64,000 nt of DNA from Streptomyces canus (GCF_001514145.1 NZ_KQ948676.1:7222-71221); one strand, 5' to 3'. Positions 34,379 to 43,511 are shown, counted from the first letter of the stretch. The notes: generated from the sequence alone by a model not told the origin. Translations and numbers: made by a program.

Positions 34379-34900
34379 TCAGGGCAACCGTTCCTGGGAG
34401 GCGATCCACTCCCGGCAGGCGTAGGCGCGAACCGCATCTCGATCGGCATCAGTACAGTCCTCGTCCAGAGCTGCCGGGATGTCCCCGGTCGTACTGGTCC
34501 CGTGCTCGTGATCATGTCGAACGAGGTCGCTGGCAAGGTCGGAGGCGTCCGTGCGCAGTTCCACGCCCCAGGGCGCCCGGTCGAGGGATTCGTCGGTATA
34601 GGGGCGCGGCAGGTGGCTGCCGCGTCCGTGACACAGGGCGATCGCGTCCAGGACGGCAGCGGTCTGCAGCAGGTCGTCCCGGCACTCCAGCGCCAGGCCG
34701 CCGACCTGGGTGTCGATGAAGTCCTGGCGCCGGGCAGCGTGCGCGGCCGCCAGATCGCGGCGATCCAGGACGTGCATGTACAACAGTGCCGGGATCAGCT
34801 CGCCGATGCGGACCAGGTGCTTGCCGCACGCGGCCCGAGCCGCCCTGCTGGTCGACCAGCCCGGCCACGGCTGAGCAGGGGATGCTCGGTGTGCGCTCAT
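34379..34900 (-). CDS. Hypothetical protein (173 aa)
   Basis: From ATG 34900. The product is helical (ARAACGKHLVRIGELIPALL, DRRDLAAAHAARRQDFIDTQ, LLQTAAVLDAIALCHGRGSH) and ends in an acidic tail plus VRAYACREWIASQERLP. No domain recognised, and no signal or membrane segment. Coding bias is normal for the window and no overlapping frame looks better, so it is probably real. It has no close partner: upstream lies the SRAP gene pair on the same strand, separated by about 150 bases. Confidence 0.5.
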   Translation of the reverse strand: MSAHRASPAQPWPGWSTSRAARAACGKHLVRIGELIPALLYMHVLDRRDLAAAHAARRQDFIDTQVGGLALECRDDLLQTAAVLDAIALCHGRGSHLPRPYTDESLDRAPWGVELRTDASDLASDLVRHDHEHGTSTTGDIPAALDEDCTDADRDAVRAYACREWIASQERLP

Positions 34901-35053
34901 GGCGCGGAAGCTACCGACCCGTCGAGGGCAGCAAGGCCGGAACGCCGCATCCGGCCAGGTTCGGCACCGCCTTTCGGCCTGGATCTGGTCAAGAGCTGTC
35001 CTGCCCATGCTCCTGGCCGCGGTGTACGCCATGCCACTTGCGTTCAGGTGGCA

Positions 35054-35242
35054 CTACCAGGTGACGGTGAGGCGTCGCGGGGCGGCCTCAGAGCGGTCTT
35101 TGGAGACGAGGATGTCGACTTCGGACGGGCGGGTTCGGTCGAGGAGGGCGAGAGTATCGGCGTGGTATTCCAGTTCTGCGGCGATGCCGAGGTCCTCGAT
35201 ATCTTTAGCGCAGTTGGCGCATTCGCCCACAGCCTTACGCAC
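35054..35242 (-). CDS. Small protein overlapping the SRAP gene
   Basis: 62 aa from a GTG at 35242, which overlaps the SRAP stop by 8 bases. It contains CANCAKDIEDLGIAAELEYH then TRPSEVDILVSKDRS and ends LTVTW. A CxxC pair occurs near the N-terminus. Acidic, no signal. No family recognised. The overlap suggests translational coupling with SRAP. Confidence 0.45.
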   Translation of the reverse strand: MRKAVGECANCAKDIEDLGIAAELEYHADTLALLDRTRPSEVDILVSKDRSEAAPRRLTVTW

Positions 35243-35978
35243 CCCGCTCGTCGAGGAGCTGGGGGCCGTTGTTGCGGACGTCATTGACGGCGGTGGACAC
35301 GGGCCGGGCCTGCAGGTGGCCTTCGGCCGGCTGGCCGAGCAGGGCCCGCAGCTCGTCGGGATCCTGGTGGCGGGGGTTGAGCCAGGCGTCGTAGTGGTCG
35401 GGCGTGAGGGCGAGCGGCATGCGGGGATGGACACGGCCGGCCGCGTCGGTGGCCTCGGTGGTGACGATGGTGCAGGTCATCAGCCAGGCGGCCGGGACAT
35501 CGTCCTGCTGGATGGCCGGGTCGCGCCAGTACTCGTACAGCCCGGCGAGCGCCATCACCTGCTCGTCCTCGGGGTGGATGAAGTACGGCTGCTTGCGGGC
35601 CTTGCCGGTGGCCGGGTCCTCGATCCGTTCCCACTCGTAGAAGCCGTCGGCGGGCAGCAGACAGCGGCGCCGGGCGAAGGCGCGGCGGTAGGCGGGCTTC
35701 TCATGCACCGTCTCCACCCGCGCGTTGATCATCCGTGCGCCCACCTTCACGTCCTTCGCCCACGACGGCACCAGCCCCCAGCGCAGCGGCCGCAGCTCCC
35801 GCTGCACCACGTCGGTGTCCTCTTCACCGCGGGGTGCGCGCTCCAGGACCGCCCACACGTCGTCGGTCGGGGCGACGTTCCAGTTCGGCGCGAGCGTCTC
35901 CTTCGCCGGGACGTCGGGCACCTGAAAGAGCGGGGCCAACTCCTGCGGGCTGCGAGTGGAAGCGTATCGACCGCACAT
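35235..35978 (-). CDS. SRAP (SOS response-associated peptidase, YedK/HMCES-type) protein
   Basis: 247 aa starting MCGRYASTRSPQELAPLF. Cys2, exposed after Met removal, is the residue with which SRAP proteins cross-link abasic sites in single-stranded DNA. Later conserved blocks are present: NWNVAPTDDVWAV, LRWGLVPSWAKD, MINARVETVHEKPAYRRAFA, RCLLPADGFYEWE (with the catalytic Glu) and TEATDAAGRVHPRMPLAL (with the catalytic His). The length matches the family. It probably protects replication forks. The frame is open upstream, but only this ATG leaves Cys2 at the N-terminus. Confidence 0.93.
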   Translation of the reverse strand: MCGRYASTRSPQELAPLFQVPDVPAKETLAPNWNVAPTDDVWAVLERAPRGEEDTDVVQRELRPLRWGLVPSWAKDVKVGARMINARVETVHEKPAYRRAFARRRCLLPADGFYEWERIEDPATGKARKQPYFIHPEDEQVMALAGLYEYWRDPAIQQDDVPAAWLMTCTIVTTEATDAAGRVHPRMPLALTPDHYDAWLNPRHQDPDELRALLGQPAEGHLQARPVSTAVNDVRNNGPQLLDERGA

Positions 35979-36108
35979 ACCGCCACTCTTGCACCGTCGC
36001 GGCACTGCGCAACAGCGCCCGCGCCGTCGCGCGTGAGATGGCAGGCGCCGGGGAACGGCGTACGAAGGAGGCCCCAGAAGGGCTTGAACGAAAGTCCGTT
36101 TCAGCAGC

Positions 36109-36381
36109 TCAGAGGGTATGGCGAGATGGCTCCCGAAACGCTGTACCCCCAGGTCCGGGAACGCCGTCCGTTTGCTCGGAGCTTCGACCGGCACGAGAGG
36201 GTAGTACGTCGCCGACGGCCACCAGGGCGCGGGCGGTGTCGGTCGCCGCGCGGGTCCGGCGCTCTGCTGCGGGCAGCATGGCCGGCACCAGGCCGGCGGC
36301 GTACGCCAGGGCGCGGTCGACGTCGACGAGCTCCGGTGGATCCCGACGCCCGATGGCCGGAGTACGTCTCATTTCAGCCAT
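36109..36381 (-). CDS. Small hypothetical protein (90 aa)
   Basis: From ATG 36381: MAEMRRTPAIGRRDPPELVD, then ALAYAAGLVPAMLPAAERRT and DTARALVAVGDVLPSRAG, with an unstructured tail. It is arginine- and alanine-rich and of plausible coding bias, without signal, membrane segment or known domain. It lies divergent from the subtilase gene, leaving about 130 bases for both promoters. The call depends mainly on codon bias. Confidence 0.4.
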   Translation of the reverse strand: MAEMRRTPAIGRRDPPELVDVDRALAYAAGLVPAMLPAAERRTRAATDTARALVAVGDVLPSRAGRSSEQTDGVPGPGGTAFREPSRHTL

Positions 36382-36512
36382 GCCTCTATAACGTCCCTGC
36401 ACGGAAAGGTACTTCCGTACAGGAGCATGCACCTGACATCTTGCATCCACCACTTGTTTCGTACGGCCCGGCCGGTGCCCTCAGCACGGCCGGGCCGTCT
36501 CCGGAGGACGCA

Positions 36513-38312
36513 TTGATACCCCACATATCCAGCCGCCCTAGACGCACACTGGTGCTGGCGGCCACGCTCGGCGCCGCCCTCGCGTTCGGCGCCCCGGGCG
36601 CCCTCGCGGGCACACTCCCCGTCGTCCCCTCCACCGCGCCGGCCGCCAAGGCCCACGCTCCGGCCGCCGTGCCGGCATCCCAGAGTGCGACCTGGGTGGC
36701 CGGGACGCGCGCCTACCTCGTGATCACCGCCCCCGGTGACAGTTCGGCGGTCCGCTCGGCGATCACGGCCAACGGCGGCACCGTCTTCTCGAACTTCGAC
36801 GCCATCGGCGTGATCGTCGCCCACTCGGCGTCCAGCGGATTCGCCGCCACCATACGCGGCGTCGCCGGCGTGCAGCAGGTCGGCGCCACGCGTACCTCGG
36901 ACGTCCCGGCCGACGCCTACAACCCGGCACTCCCGGCCAATCCGGCCCAGGCCTCGACCCCGGCCGGAGAACCGGTCCGGGCCGACATGAGCCAGATCAA
37001 AGCCGACCAGGCCTGGGCCGTGAACCCCGGCTCCGCCTCCGTCACGGTCGGCATCCTGGACACCGGTGTGGACGACCAGCACCAGGACCTGGCGCCCAAC
37101 TTCGACGCGGCCGACTCGGTCTCCTGCGCCTACGGCAAGCCCGACACCCGTGCCGGCGCGTGGCGGGACGTCGACACGCACGGCACCCACGTAGCGGGCA
37201 CCATCGCCGCGGCCAAGAACGGCAAGGGCGTCGTCGGCGTGGCGCCCGGGGTGAAGATCGCCGCGGTCCGGGTCGCCGAGCCGGGCAACGCCTTCTTCTT
37301 CGCAGAGAACACCATCTGCGGCTTCGTCTGGGCCGGTGACCACGGCTTCAAGGTCACCAATAACAGCTATTACACGGACCCGTGGCAGTTCAACTGCCCG
37401 GACAACATCGACCAGGCCGCCATCATCGAGGGCGTCAAGCGCGCCCAGGAGTACGCCGAGGGCAAGGGCTCCCTCCAGATCGCCGCAGCGGGCAACGAGA
37501 ACTACGACCTCGCCCACAAGACGACCGACTCCGCGAGCCCGAACGACTCGACGCCGGTCACCCGCACCATCACCAACGCCTGCCTCGACATCCCGACCGA
37601 GTTGCCGGGCGTGGTCACGGTCGCGGCCAACGGCACAGGCGTCACCAAGGCCTCGTTCTCCAACTACGGTCAGGGCGTGATCGACGTCGCGGCGCCGGGC
37701 AGCAACGTGTACTCCACCGTCCCCGGCGGCGGCTACGGCAGCAAGAGCGGAACCTCGATGGCCACCCCGCACGTGGCCGGCGTGGCGGCACTCATCGCCA
37801 GCGCCAACCCGGGCATCACCCCGGCGCAGCTCCGCGCCAAACTGGCCGAGCAGGCCAACGACATCGCCTGCCCCTCGGACAGCCGCTGCACGGGCACGAC
37901 GGCCAACAACTCGTTCTTCGGCGAAGGACAGGTCGACGCCCTCAAGGCCGTCGGGACCACCCCGCCGACAGGCACGTACTTCGAGAACCTCGCGGACTTC
38001 GCCATCAACGACAACGCGACCGTGGAGAGCCCGATCGCCGTAACCGGGGTGACCGGCAACGCCCCGGCCACCCTCAAGGTGGGTGTTGACGTCAAGCACA
38101 CCTACATCGGTGACCTGAAGGTCGACCTGGTGGCCCCGGACGGCACCGTCTACACGCTGCACAACCACGCCGGCGGCAGCGCCGACAACATCGCCCAGAC
38201 CTACACCGTGAACGCCTCCTCCGAGGCCGCGAACGGCACCTGGAAGCTGCGCGTCAACGACAACGCCGCCTCCGACACAGGCAAGATCGACGCCTGGAAC
38301 CTGACCTTCTAG
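36513..38312 (+). CDS. Secreted subtilisin-family (S8) protease with C-terminal P domain
   Basis: 599 aa from a TTG with GGAGG 5 bases upstream, the only nearby start that gives a signal peptide (RPRRTLVLAATLGAALAFGA, ending near ALAG). An inhibitor-like propeptide follows (TRAYLVITAPGDSSAVRSAI). The catalytic triad is visible: Asp in VGILDTGVDD (about residue 183), His in DTHGTHVAGT (about 225) and Ser in SGTSMATPHVAG (about 415). Residues about 490-599 form a proprotein-convertase-type P domain (HTYIGDLKVDLVAPDG, then NGTWKLRVND). It is expected to be an extracellular protease. The long open frame upstream of the TTG has no supporting motif. Confidence 0.92.
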   Translation: MIPHISSRPRRTLVLAATLGAALAFGAPGALAGTLPVVPSTAPAAKAHAPAAVPASQSATWVAGTRAYLVITAPGDSSAVRSAITANGGTVFSNFDAIGVIVAHSASSGFAATIRGVAGVQQVGATRTSDVPADAYNPALPANPAQASTPAGEPVRADMSQIKADQAWAVNPGSASVTVGILDTGVDDQHQDLAPNFDAADSVSCAYGKPDTRAGAWRDVDTHGTHVAGTIAAAKNGKGVVGVAPGVKIAAVRVAEPGNAFFFAENTICGFVWAGDHGFKVTNNSYYTDPWQFNCPDNIDQAAIIEGVKRAQEYAEGKGSLQIAAAGNENYDLAHKTTDSASPNDSTPVTRTITNACLDIPTELPGVVTVAANGTGVTKASFSNYGQGVIDVAAPGSNVYSTVPGGGYGSKSGTSMATPHVAGVAALIASANPGITPAQLRAKLAEQANDIACPSDSRCTGTTANNSFFGEGQVDALKAVGTTPPTGTYFENLADFAINDNATVESPIAVTGVTGNAPATLKVGVDVKHTYIGDLKVDLVAPDGTVYTLHNHAGGSADNIAQTYTVNASSEAANGTWKLRVNDNAASDTGKIDAWNLTF

Positions 38313-38424
38313 CCCCGGACTTCGCGGGTCGCCGTTTCAGGTCTTGCTGAGCGCTTCAGATGTCCAGGGAGCTTGATTTGGCCAACTGAAGGCGAATGTG
38401 CGGGCGGGCGGTCACGACACTCGG

Positions 38425-39174
38425 TCACAGGTCTGGCAAGAGGAGCCAGACTTCGGAGAGGGCAAGGCCGTGCTTGTGGGTCACCGCCCCGCACTGGCAG
38501 CCCAACGAGATCAGGCGCCAGTCGCAGGTCACCGTCCACGGGCCGGCCTTGCCCTCACATGCCGGGCAACCGATGGTCTCGGCCGTCCACACCCCGAAAG
38601 CGGGTCTGCCGTAACGACGGAAGCGGCCCGTGTACTGGACTTGCCAGGGCTCGACCGGAGGCGTGAGCGGGACGGTCCCGGGTGGGCTCGCCGAGGCCAG
38701 CGCGGCGAACAGTGCGATCAGATCGGGGAGCAGGGCCTCGCCCGCTTCTGTCGGTGGCACGGCCGGGCCGTCCGCTGTGCCCACCGGGGTCCCGTATCTC
38801 GGGGCCGCCGCTGCGCGCGGTGGGTTCGGGGCGGTGTGCCAAGGCAGGAAGGCCCGGGCGACGGCGGCCAGGAGGGCGGCTGCGGGCGGGCTGACTGCCC
38901 CTGCGTCGAGGTGGTGGAGGGTGGTTCGCAGGAGGCGTTGGAGGCGCCGGTCCCGGTCCGTGGCCAGTGTCCGTGTGGTCGCTGCCTGTCGGGTTGGGAG
39001 CGGGGCCGTGAGGCGCGCCAGGACGCGCGCTGCTGCTTCGGAGTCCGCCGCGGCGGGGCGCCACTCCCCGGCGGCCAGGAGCTGCCGTGCCCGCCCGGCC
39101 TCACGGGTCAGGGCGCGCGTCTGCAACGGCTGCCGGCCGGAGCCTGCCCCGTGAGTCTGGTGCCCGCTCGTCAT
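38425..39174 (-). CDS. Hypothetical protein with C-terminal cysteine cluster
   Basis: 249 aa from ATG 39174. The N-terminal two thirds are helical and Ala/Arg-rich (RALTREAGRARQLLAAGEWR, RLQRLLRTTLHHLDAGAV). The C-terminal part has GRPAFGVWTAETIGCPACEG, then PWTVTCDWRLISLGCQCG, giving five cysteines in a pattern that could bind zinc. No signal peptide. Family not recognised. It stands alone between the subtilase gene and IS debris. Confidence 0.55.
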   Translation of the reverse strand: MTSGHQTHGAGSGRQPLQTRALTREAGRARQLLAAGEWRPAAADSEAAARVLARLTAPLPTRQAATTRTLATDRDRRLQRLLRTTLHHLDAGAVSPPAAALLAAVARAFLPWHTAPNPPRAAAAPRYGTPVGTADGPAVPPTEAGEALLPDLIALFAALASASPPGTVPLTPPVEPWQVQYTGRFRRYGRPAFGVWTAETIGCPACEGKAGPWTVTCDWRLISLGCQCGAVTHKHGLALSEVWLLLPDL

Positions 39175-39842
39175 GGCCCCCCCTGTCCCCATCCCTCGTT
39201 CGTTGCTGCGACGTATCTCGCCCTCTACGAGCATGGGTGGACATCCCATCACACAGGCGGATTGGGCCCGGAGGCGCTGAGGTTCGCGTCAGGCTGCGTG
39301 GTCCTCTGTAGTGACCGGTCTGACCAGTTATGACGCTTAATTCTTGTAAGGTCGCGTGATGTGGGGTCAGGGAGCCCGGCGTCCACGACGTTTGGTGGTG
39401 GCCTGCCGGGCCTGTGTCGCGGACGACGGTTTCTCCTCGGGGGCCAGCCGTACCTCGCAGTTCACGGAGAGGCCCGGGACCGGCCATGTGTGCAGCCCCT
39501 GGCGCAGGGCGTGCTCGGCGGCGGTGGCCCGGCGTAGGGGATGGCGGCGGGTGATCTGCCCGCCCGCCTCCACCACGGCCGTCCGGGCGGGCCTCGTCCG
39601 CGCCCGCACGCCGCACGGCCGCGACGAGCTTGACGAAGCAGCGCGGGCTCAAACCGGTGAACGGAGCTATCCACGAGGGCAGCGGCCACCCGAGCCAAGC
39701 GGTCGTGTGGTGGGGCAGTTGGTGGGGTTTCGGGAGGAGTACCTGCTGGTACGCCCGCCTGGCCGCTGAAGAGCCTTCTGCGTCTGCCTGACGAGTTGGC
39801 CGATCGCACTGCTGCACGTCGCTGCGCAGGTCGCCGGCTATG
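39175..39842. other. Degraded region with IS5 debris
   Basis: About 670 bases that hold the IS5-type scrap at 39593-39724 and otherwise only uninformative frames. A peptide ATAAEHALRQGLHTWPVPG on the minus strand near 39480-39540 looks protein-like, but I cannot place it in a family. Confidence 0.4.
39593..39724 (-). pseudogene. IS5-family transposase N-terminal scrap
   Basis: The frame reads PSWIAPFTGLSPRCFVKLVA followed by AVRRAGAD, the typical N-terminal helix-turn-helix entry of IS5-group transposases (FTGLSPxxFxxLV). No catalytic residues follow in any frame. Confidence 0.55.
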
Positions 39843-40382
39843 TCAGCCCACTGTGGATACTTGAGCATCGACCACGGTCGTCACACGCCCCGTCTCGATG
39901 GCGTACACATGTCCCGACACACTCACCTTCGGCGGCAGCAAAGGGGACGTGAGCAGGCGCTCGACATCCTCCCGGACCGTCCTGTCCGGCTCTGCCACCT
40001 CGGACGCCCTCAGCACCCGCTCCTCGACGCCGGTCGCCTGCGCGGCCTGGCGCAGGAACGCCGAGTCGGCGAGGAACCCGGTCCCGCACTGGGTATGGTG
40101 CAGGATCGCGACCTCGAAGAGCGGACCTGTCACACCGAACAGCGCCTCGGCCAGGAAGGCCAGGTAGGCAAGGTCGTTGATCACCGACGGGGTGATCCGT
40201 CCGCCCGCGTTTCGTATCACTGGCGCGTCGCCCGGCCGGAGTCCGAGGACGGCCGCCGGATCGATCCGGTGGTCGAGGCAGGTGACGACGACCATCTGCG
40301 CGGTGGGCAGGCCCAGCGCTGCAGGGTCGTAGTCACGGACGAACTGCTCGTTGCGTTCGAGCAGGGGGGTCAACCTGGTCAT
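39843..40382 (-). CDS. Beta-class carbonic anhydrase
   Basis: 179 aa. VVVTCLDHRIDPAAVLGL contains Cys35 and the Asp37-Arg39 dyad, RNAGGRITPSVIND follows, and ILHHTQCG supplies His96 and Cys99, so all zinc ligands of beta carbonic anhydrases are present. It is short, as for the actinobacterial subclass. It interconverts CO2 and bicarbonate in the cytosol. The start faces the TetR gene, and two identical palindromic half-site pairs lie in the shared promoter region, so TetR control is likely. The product VSGHVYAIETGRVTTVV at the C-terminus matches the family end. Confidence 0.9.
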   Translation of the reverse strand: MTRLTPLLERNEQFVRDYDPAALGLPTAQMVVVTCLDHRIDPAAVLGLRPGDAPVIRNAGGRITPSVINDLAYLAFLAEALFGVTGPLFEVAILHHTQCGTGFLADSAFLRQAAQATGVEERVLRASEVAEPDRTVREDVERLLTSPLLPPKVSVSGHVYAIETGRVTTVVDAQVSTVG

Positions 40383-40439
40383 GACACTTCCATCCTGCTG
40401 ACGTCAGGCAACGGGGTCGCGAAGTCCCGCAGCAAGTTA

Positions 40440-40483
40440 GTGGACGCCGTCCACATTAGTGGGAAAAAGTGGACGGTGTCCAC
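40440..40483. promoter_or_regulatory. Twin TetR-type operators
   Basis: Two 15-bp palindromes of the form GTGGAC-N3-GTCCAC occupy 40440-40454 and 40469-40483, 29 bp centre to centre. They lie between the divergent carbonic anhydrase (start 40382) and TetR (start 40502) genes, 18 bases before the latter, as expected for autoregulation. Confidence 0.75.
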
Positions 40484-40501
40484 TATTGCTATGCTGGCTC
40501 C

Positions 40502-41161
40502 GTGACCCTTGGTCGACCAGCAGCGGAAGCATCTCCGGCAGAACAGCCGCGGCGACGGCCGCGCGGCGCGGTGCGGGACGGGCTGGTCACTGCCGGGCTC
40601 GAACTCGCGCGGAACGGCGGGCCGGACGCCGTGGTACTGCGCGAGGCGACGCGGATGGTGGGCGTGGTACCCAACGCCGCTTACCGCCATTTCGCCGACC
40701 GGGACGAACTCCTCGCAGCGGTGTGTGCGGCGGCGATAGGCGAGCTCGCCGATCGGATGACCGAGGGCGTGGCGAGGGTGCCCGGTGAGTACGGCGATCC
40801 TGCCGCGGCCGGCGAGCGACTGCGGGCGATCGGCACGGCCTACTTCGCGTTCACCCACGACGAGCCGGGGCTGTTCGCGACGGCGTTCGCACTGCCGCAA
40901 CAGCACGCGTACGGCACGCCAGACGACGCGGCCGGGCCAGACCGCACGCCCCTGGGCCAACTCCGGGCCGCGCTGGACGAACTGGTCGACGCCGGCGTGC
41001 TCGATCCGCAGCGCCGGCCCGGGAAGGAGTACCCCATTTGGTCCACGGTGCACGGGATGGCGGTCCTGTCCGGGCAGGGGCCTTTGCGTGACTTGCCCGA
41101 CGTCGATCGCCGTCAACTGGAAGAGCTCGCGCTGATGATGATCGGCGAGACCCTGAGGTAG
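40502..41161 (+). CDS. TetR-family transcriptional regulator
   Basis: 219 aa from the GTG at 40502. After an Arg/Pro-rich start the DNA-binding domain reads AVRDGLVTAGLELARNGGPD, VVLREATRMVGVVPNAAYRH and FADRDELLAAVCAAAIGEL, a normal TetR helix-turn-helix. The C-terminal ligand domain contains RLRAIGTAYFAFTHDEPGLF (TetR_C_33-like) and YPIWSTVHGMAVLSGQGPL. It probably represses itself and the carbonic anhydrase gene through the twin palindromes. The ligand is unknown. The longer in-frame start would place codons across the operators, so it is rejected. Confidence 0.88.
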   Translation: MTLGRPAAEASPAEQPRRRPRGAVRDGLVTAGLELARNGGPDAVVLREATRMVGVVPNAAYRHFADRDELLAAVCAAAIGELADRMTEGVARVPGEYGDPAAAGERLRAIGTAYFAFTHDEPGLFATAFALPQQHAYGTPDDAAGPDRTPLGQLRAALDELVDAGVLDPQRRPGKEYPIWSTVHGMAVLSGQGPLRDLPDVDRRQLEELALMMIGETLR

Positions 41162-41294
41162 GCCGGGAAGCGGCAACTCACGCGGTCAGTGCCGGGAACT
41201 CGACGTCGGGCCACGCGGTGCGCAGCTTGACCGGGGCACCGACCAGCCGGGCCGCCAGCACTGTTCCGGCGAACGCGGGGCCCGTCTCGATGCG

Positions 41295-41415
41295 TTCGGC
41301 TGGCTCAACCGCTACAACACCCGACGCCGTCACTCCCCGCCTCGGACACCGCAGCCCGATCGCCTACGAAACAGAGTTCCGAACAACACCAACTACGCTG
41401 ACACCAGCCGCATAA
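41295..41415 (+). pseudogene. IS3-family OrfB C-terminal scrap
   Basis: FGWLNRYNTRRRHS in one frame and, after a one-base slip, LGHRSPIAYETEF in the next are the end of an IS3-family transposase. It lies just after the TetR gene. Nothing of the upstream transposase is present. Confidence 0.7.
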
Positions 41416-41802
41416 CCCGTGTCCGGGAATCGGGGTCAAGGCCCTTGCTCCTGAGGTTCACCTGGTAGGCAGCCTGACCTCGAGGGCCTCCTCCAGGCAC
41501 GAGACGCTACGGTGTTTCTGGCCGAGGCGGCCCGCACCGTCGACCGCGCCGGGAATAAAGCGGCCGGGAAAGGCTCACAGGCGACGGCCCCGGCGGGCCC
41601 GCAGGTGCGCTACGCCGCGATCGCCGTCCCGGCCCCGGAGGCGGCCAGATCTTCACCAGCGCCGACGGCTGTTTGGTCAGGTCATGCAAGCGCGCACCCT
41701 CTACGATCCCGCACCCGCTTTCGCGCACACCGTCGCGCTTGCCGCGTGATCGCCTGCCCCGCCCCCATGACCAACACGGCCATGCCGATGGCGGACGCGA
41801 CT

Positions 41803-42549
41803 TCAGCCGACCCAGGGGCCCGGGAGCTCCTCACGGATGGCCTCAAGATCGGAAATCGTGCGCCCGCGCGCGTGAATCCAGGACTGGTCCTGAAAGCCAT
41901 CCCGCCGAACCAACCGGCCGGGAGCCGCATACCAGCGCACCGGTGAGTCGTCCTCGCTCGCCCACATTGGATGGTCAGGCAGGCCCACCCGGACATACCG
42001 GGCGCGGAGACCCGGCATCAACGCGTCGGGCAGCTCACAGGCGTCATAGAGGTTGTCCGCCGCGAAGAGCGACTCGCTCAGCACCAACTCGACCCACGCC
42101 AAGGACATCCGATCGAGAAAGGGAACCCAGCCCTGATGTGATTCCACCACCACGGGTGGATCGTCCTGCTCGATCTGGCTCAGGGGGATCCCCCAGCAGG
42201 CGCAGTCCTGGTTCTCCCGACGGAAGACCAGGACGCCGCCCAAGGCGTCATCGACATAAAGGCCGGATGGCCTGACCAGAGGGTCCTGCTGCCGAGTCAG
42301 GTCGTCCCGGCGACCGAAGAGCGCATAGCCCTCACTCAAAGCGGGCGGCAGCTCGAAGCCGAGATCGGCCTCCACGGCCGCCAACTCGTCAGCACTGCAG
42401 CCATCTTCCGGCTCGATCGCACGACTTATCCACGCGTCGGCGAACCAGCGCACGAACTTCCAGGCATGGGAGCGAGTACGCCCTCCACCTCGCAGAGCCA
42501 CTGCCACATCAGGACCGTCCAGCACGCCGAGGACGCTATCGCCCTCCAT
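41803..42549 (-). CDS. SUKH (SMI1/KNR4)-superfamily protein
   Basis: 248 aa from ATG 42549. SADELAAVEADLGFELPPAL followed by SEGYALFGRRDDL is the SUKH signature (an ELxxxExxLGxxLP motif, then xxYxxxxG). Later strands include VLVFRRENQDCACWGIPLSQ and DPPVVVESHQGWVPFLDRMS. Many SUKH proteins are immunity proteins to nuclease or other toxins of polymorphic toxin systems. No toxin gene is recognisable here, since IS relics flank it on both sides, so it may be an orphan immunity gene. Confidence 0.75.
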   Translation of the reverse strand: MEGDSVLGVLDGPDVAVALRGGGRTRSHAWKFVRWFADAWISRAIEPEDGCSADELAAVEADLGFELPPALSEGYALFGRRDDLTRQQDPLVRPSGLYVDDALGGVLVFRRENQDCACWGIPLSQIEQDDPPVVVESHQGWVPFLDRMSLAWVELVLSESLFAADNLYDACELPDALMPGLRARYVRVGLPDHPMWASEDDSPVRWYAAPGRLVRRDGFQDQSWIHARGRTISDLEAIREELPGPWVG

Positions 42550-42609
42550 ACCCGTGCGGCGAGCCACACGAGGCCCAGACTCCCAATAGCCGACCACTCG
42601 ACTTGACCT

Positions 42610-43061
42610 GCCAACGACATGAGATGTCTTGCTGGTCAGTCCGCCGCGGGAGCGTCCGTGTCCGTGGTCGGGCGGCTCGACGAAGACCCAGCCGTGCGGC
42701 TCCTTCTGGAGGTCCCCCCTTTTCACCGCGCCGGCGGCGTGCTGCTGGGCCCCGCAGACGGTGGAGTCGACGTGCACGTCCCAGGTGATCAAGACCTTGG
42801 CATCCGCCCCGGCCTGCAGCCGGGTGAGGATCCCCGCCCAGTTCCCGTCCCGCTGCCGACGCCGGAACATGTCATAGACCCGGTCCCACAGCCCACAGCG
42901 CTCCGGCACGTCCCGCCGGGGGCGCCCGTCCAGGTCCGCCACCGTATGCCGTCCATCAACCGCCGCCGCGTCCACGCCCGCGGACGACCCGGCTTGACGC
43001 CCCGCGGCAGCAACGGCTCAAGCCGGGCCCTCTGGCCGCTCGTCAGGTCACCACGCCCCAC
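42610..43061 (-). pseudogene. IS5-family transposase, frameshifted and truncated
   Basis: The first frame begins GDLTSGQRARLEPLLPRGVK, then GRPRAWTRRRLMDGIRWRT. The second frame continues RRDVPERCGLWDRVYDMFRR and ITWDVHVDSTVCGAQQHAAG with the first catalytic Asp, then HGRSRGGLTSK. The protein identity stops there, about halfway, at the start side of the SUKH gene. One frameshift and loss of the C-terminal half make it inactive. Confidence 0.8.
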
Positions 43062-43315
43062 AAGACGTGATCATGAACTAACAAGATCTACTTGCGCAAC
43101 AGACCCTGGGCGCCCTCCAAGGAGCGTTCCCCAGGTCACACCGGCAGTCCGGGCTCTGCGGGGACAACCGAAACGGCTGACCGTTCACCTACGCGTGGCT
43201 CGCAGAGGGGACAGTGTCCCCGGGCCTCACCTCAAGCCCATAGGGACGATCGTCCGGCGAAGCCCATGGAGCCGCCCGCCGAGAGGCGACCGCCCTCCGC
43301 ATCCCACCACCCCAC

Positions 43316-43349
43316 GGCCCCGGCTGGTCTCCCCCGTCCAGCCGGGGCC
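43316..43349. terminator. 12-bp perfect hairpin
   Basis: GGCCCCGGCTGG at 43316-43327 pairs with CCAGCCGGGGCC at 43338-43349 around a 10-base loop. It lies in a 450-base gap (43062-43511) without supported genes and may be the terminator of a lost upstream gene. Confidence 0.55.
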
Positions 43350-43511
43350 TTCACGTACCCCGACCAGCACCCCAGCCGTCGTGTAAGGAGGAAGAACAGA
43401 CGCCTCTCAGGCTCGGTCATCAGTCGTCGGTCCAGAGACGGACCTGTCCTCCGGCCACAGACGGATGTCGTGACCGTGCCGCTTTGACAAGATGATCTCC
43501 CCTGGAAAGGG

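Noticed and set aside
34899..36512. Upstream extension of the subtilase frame by more than 500 codons
   Set aside because: It runs antisense to the SRAP gene and lacks motifs. A TTG with a good ribosome-binding site and signal peptide lies at 36513.
36369..38168. 599-codon open frame on the minus strand, antisense to the subtilase
   Set aside because: Mirror frame of a strongly biased GC-rich gene. Its translation is Gly/Val/Arg-rich without motifs, while the plus strand shows a full catalytic triad.
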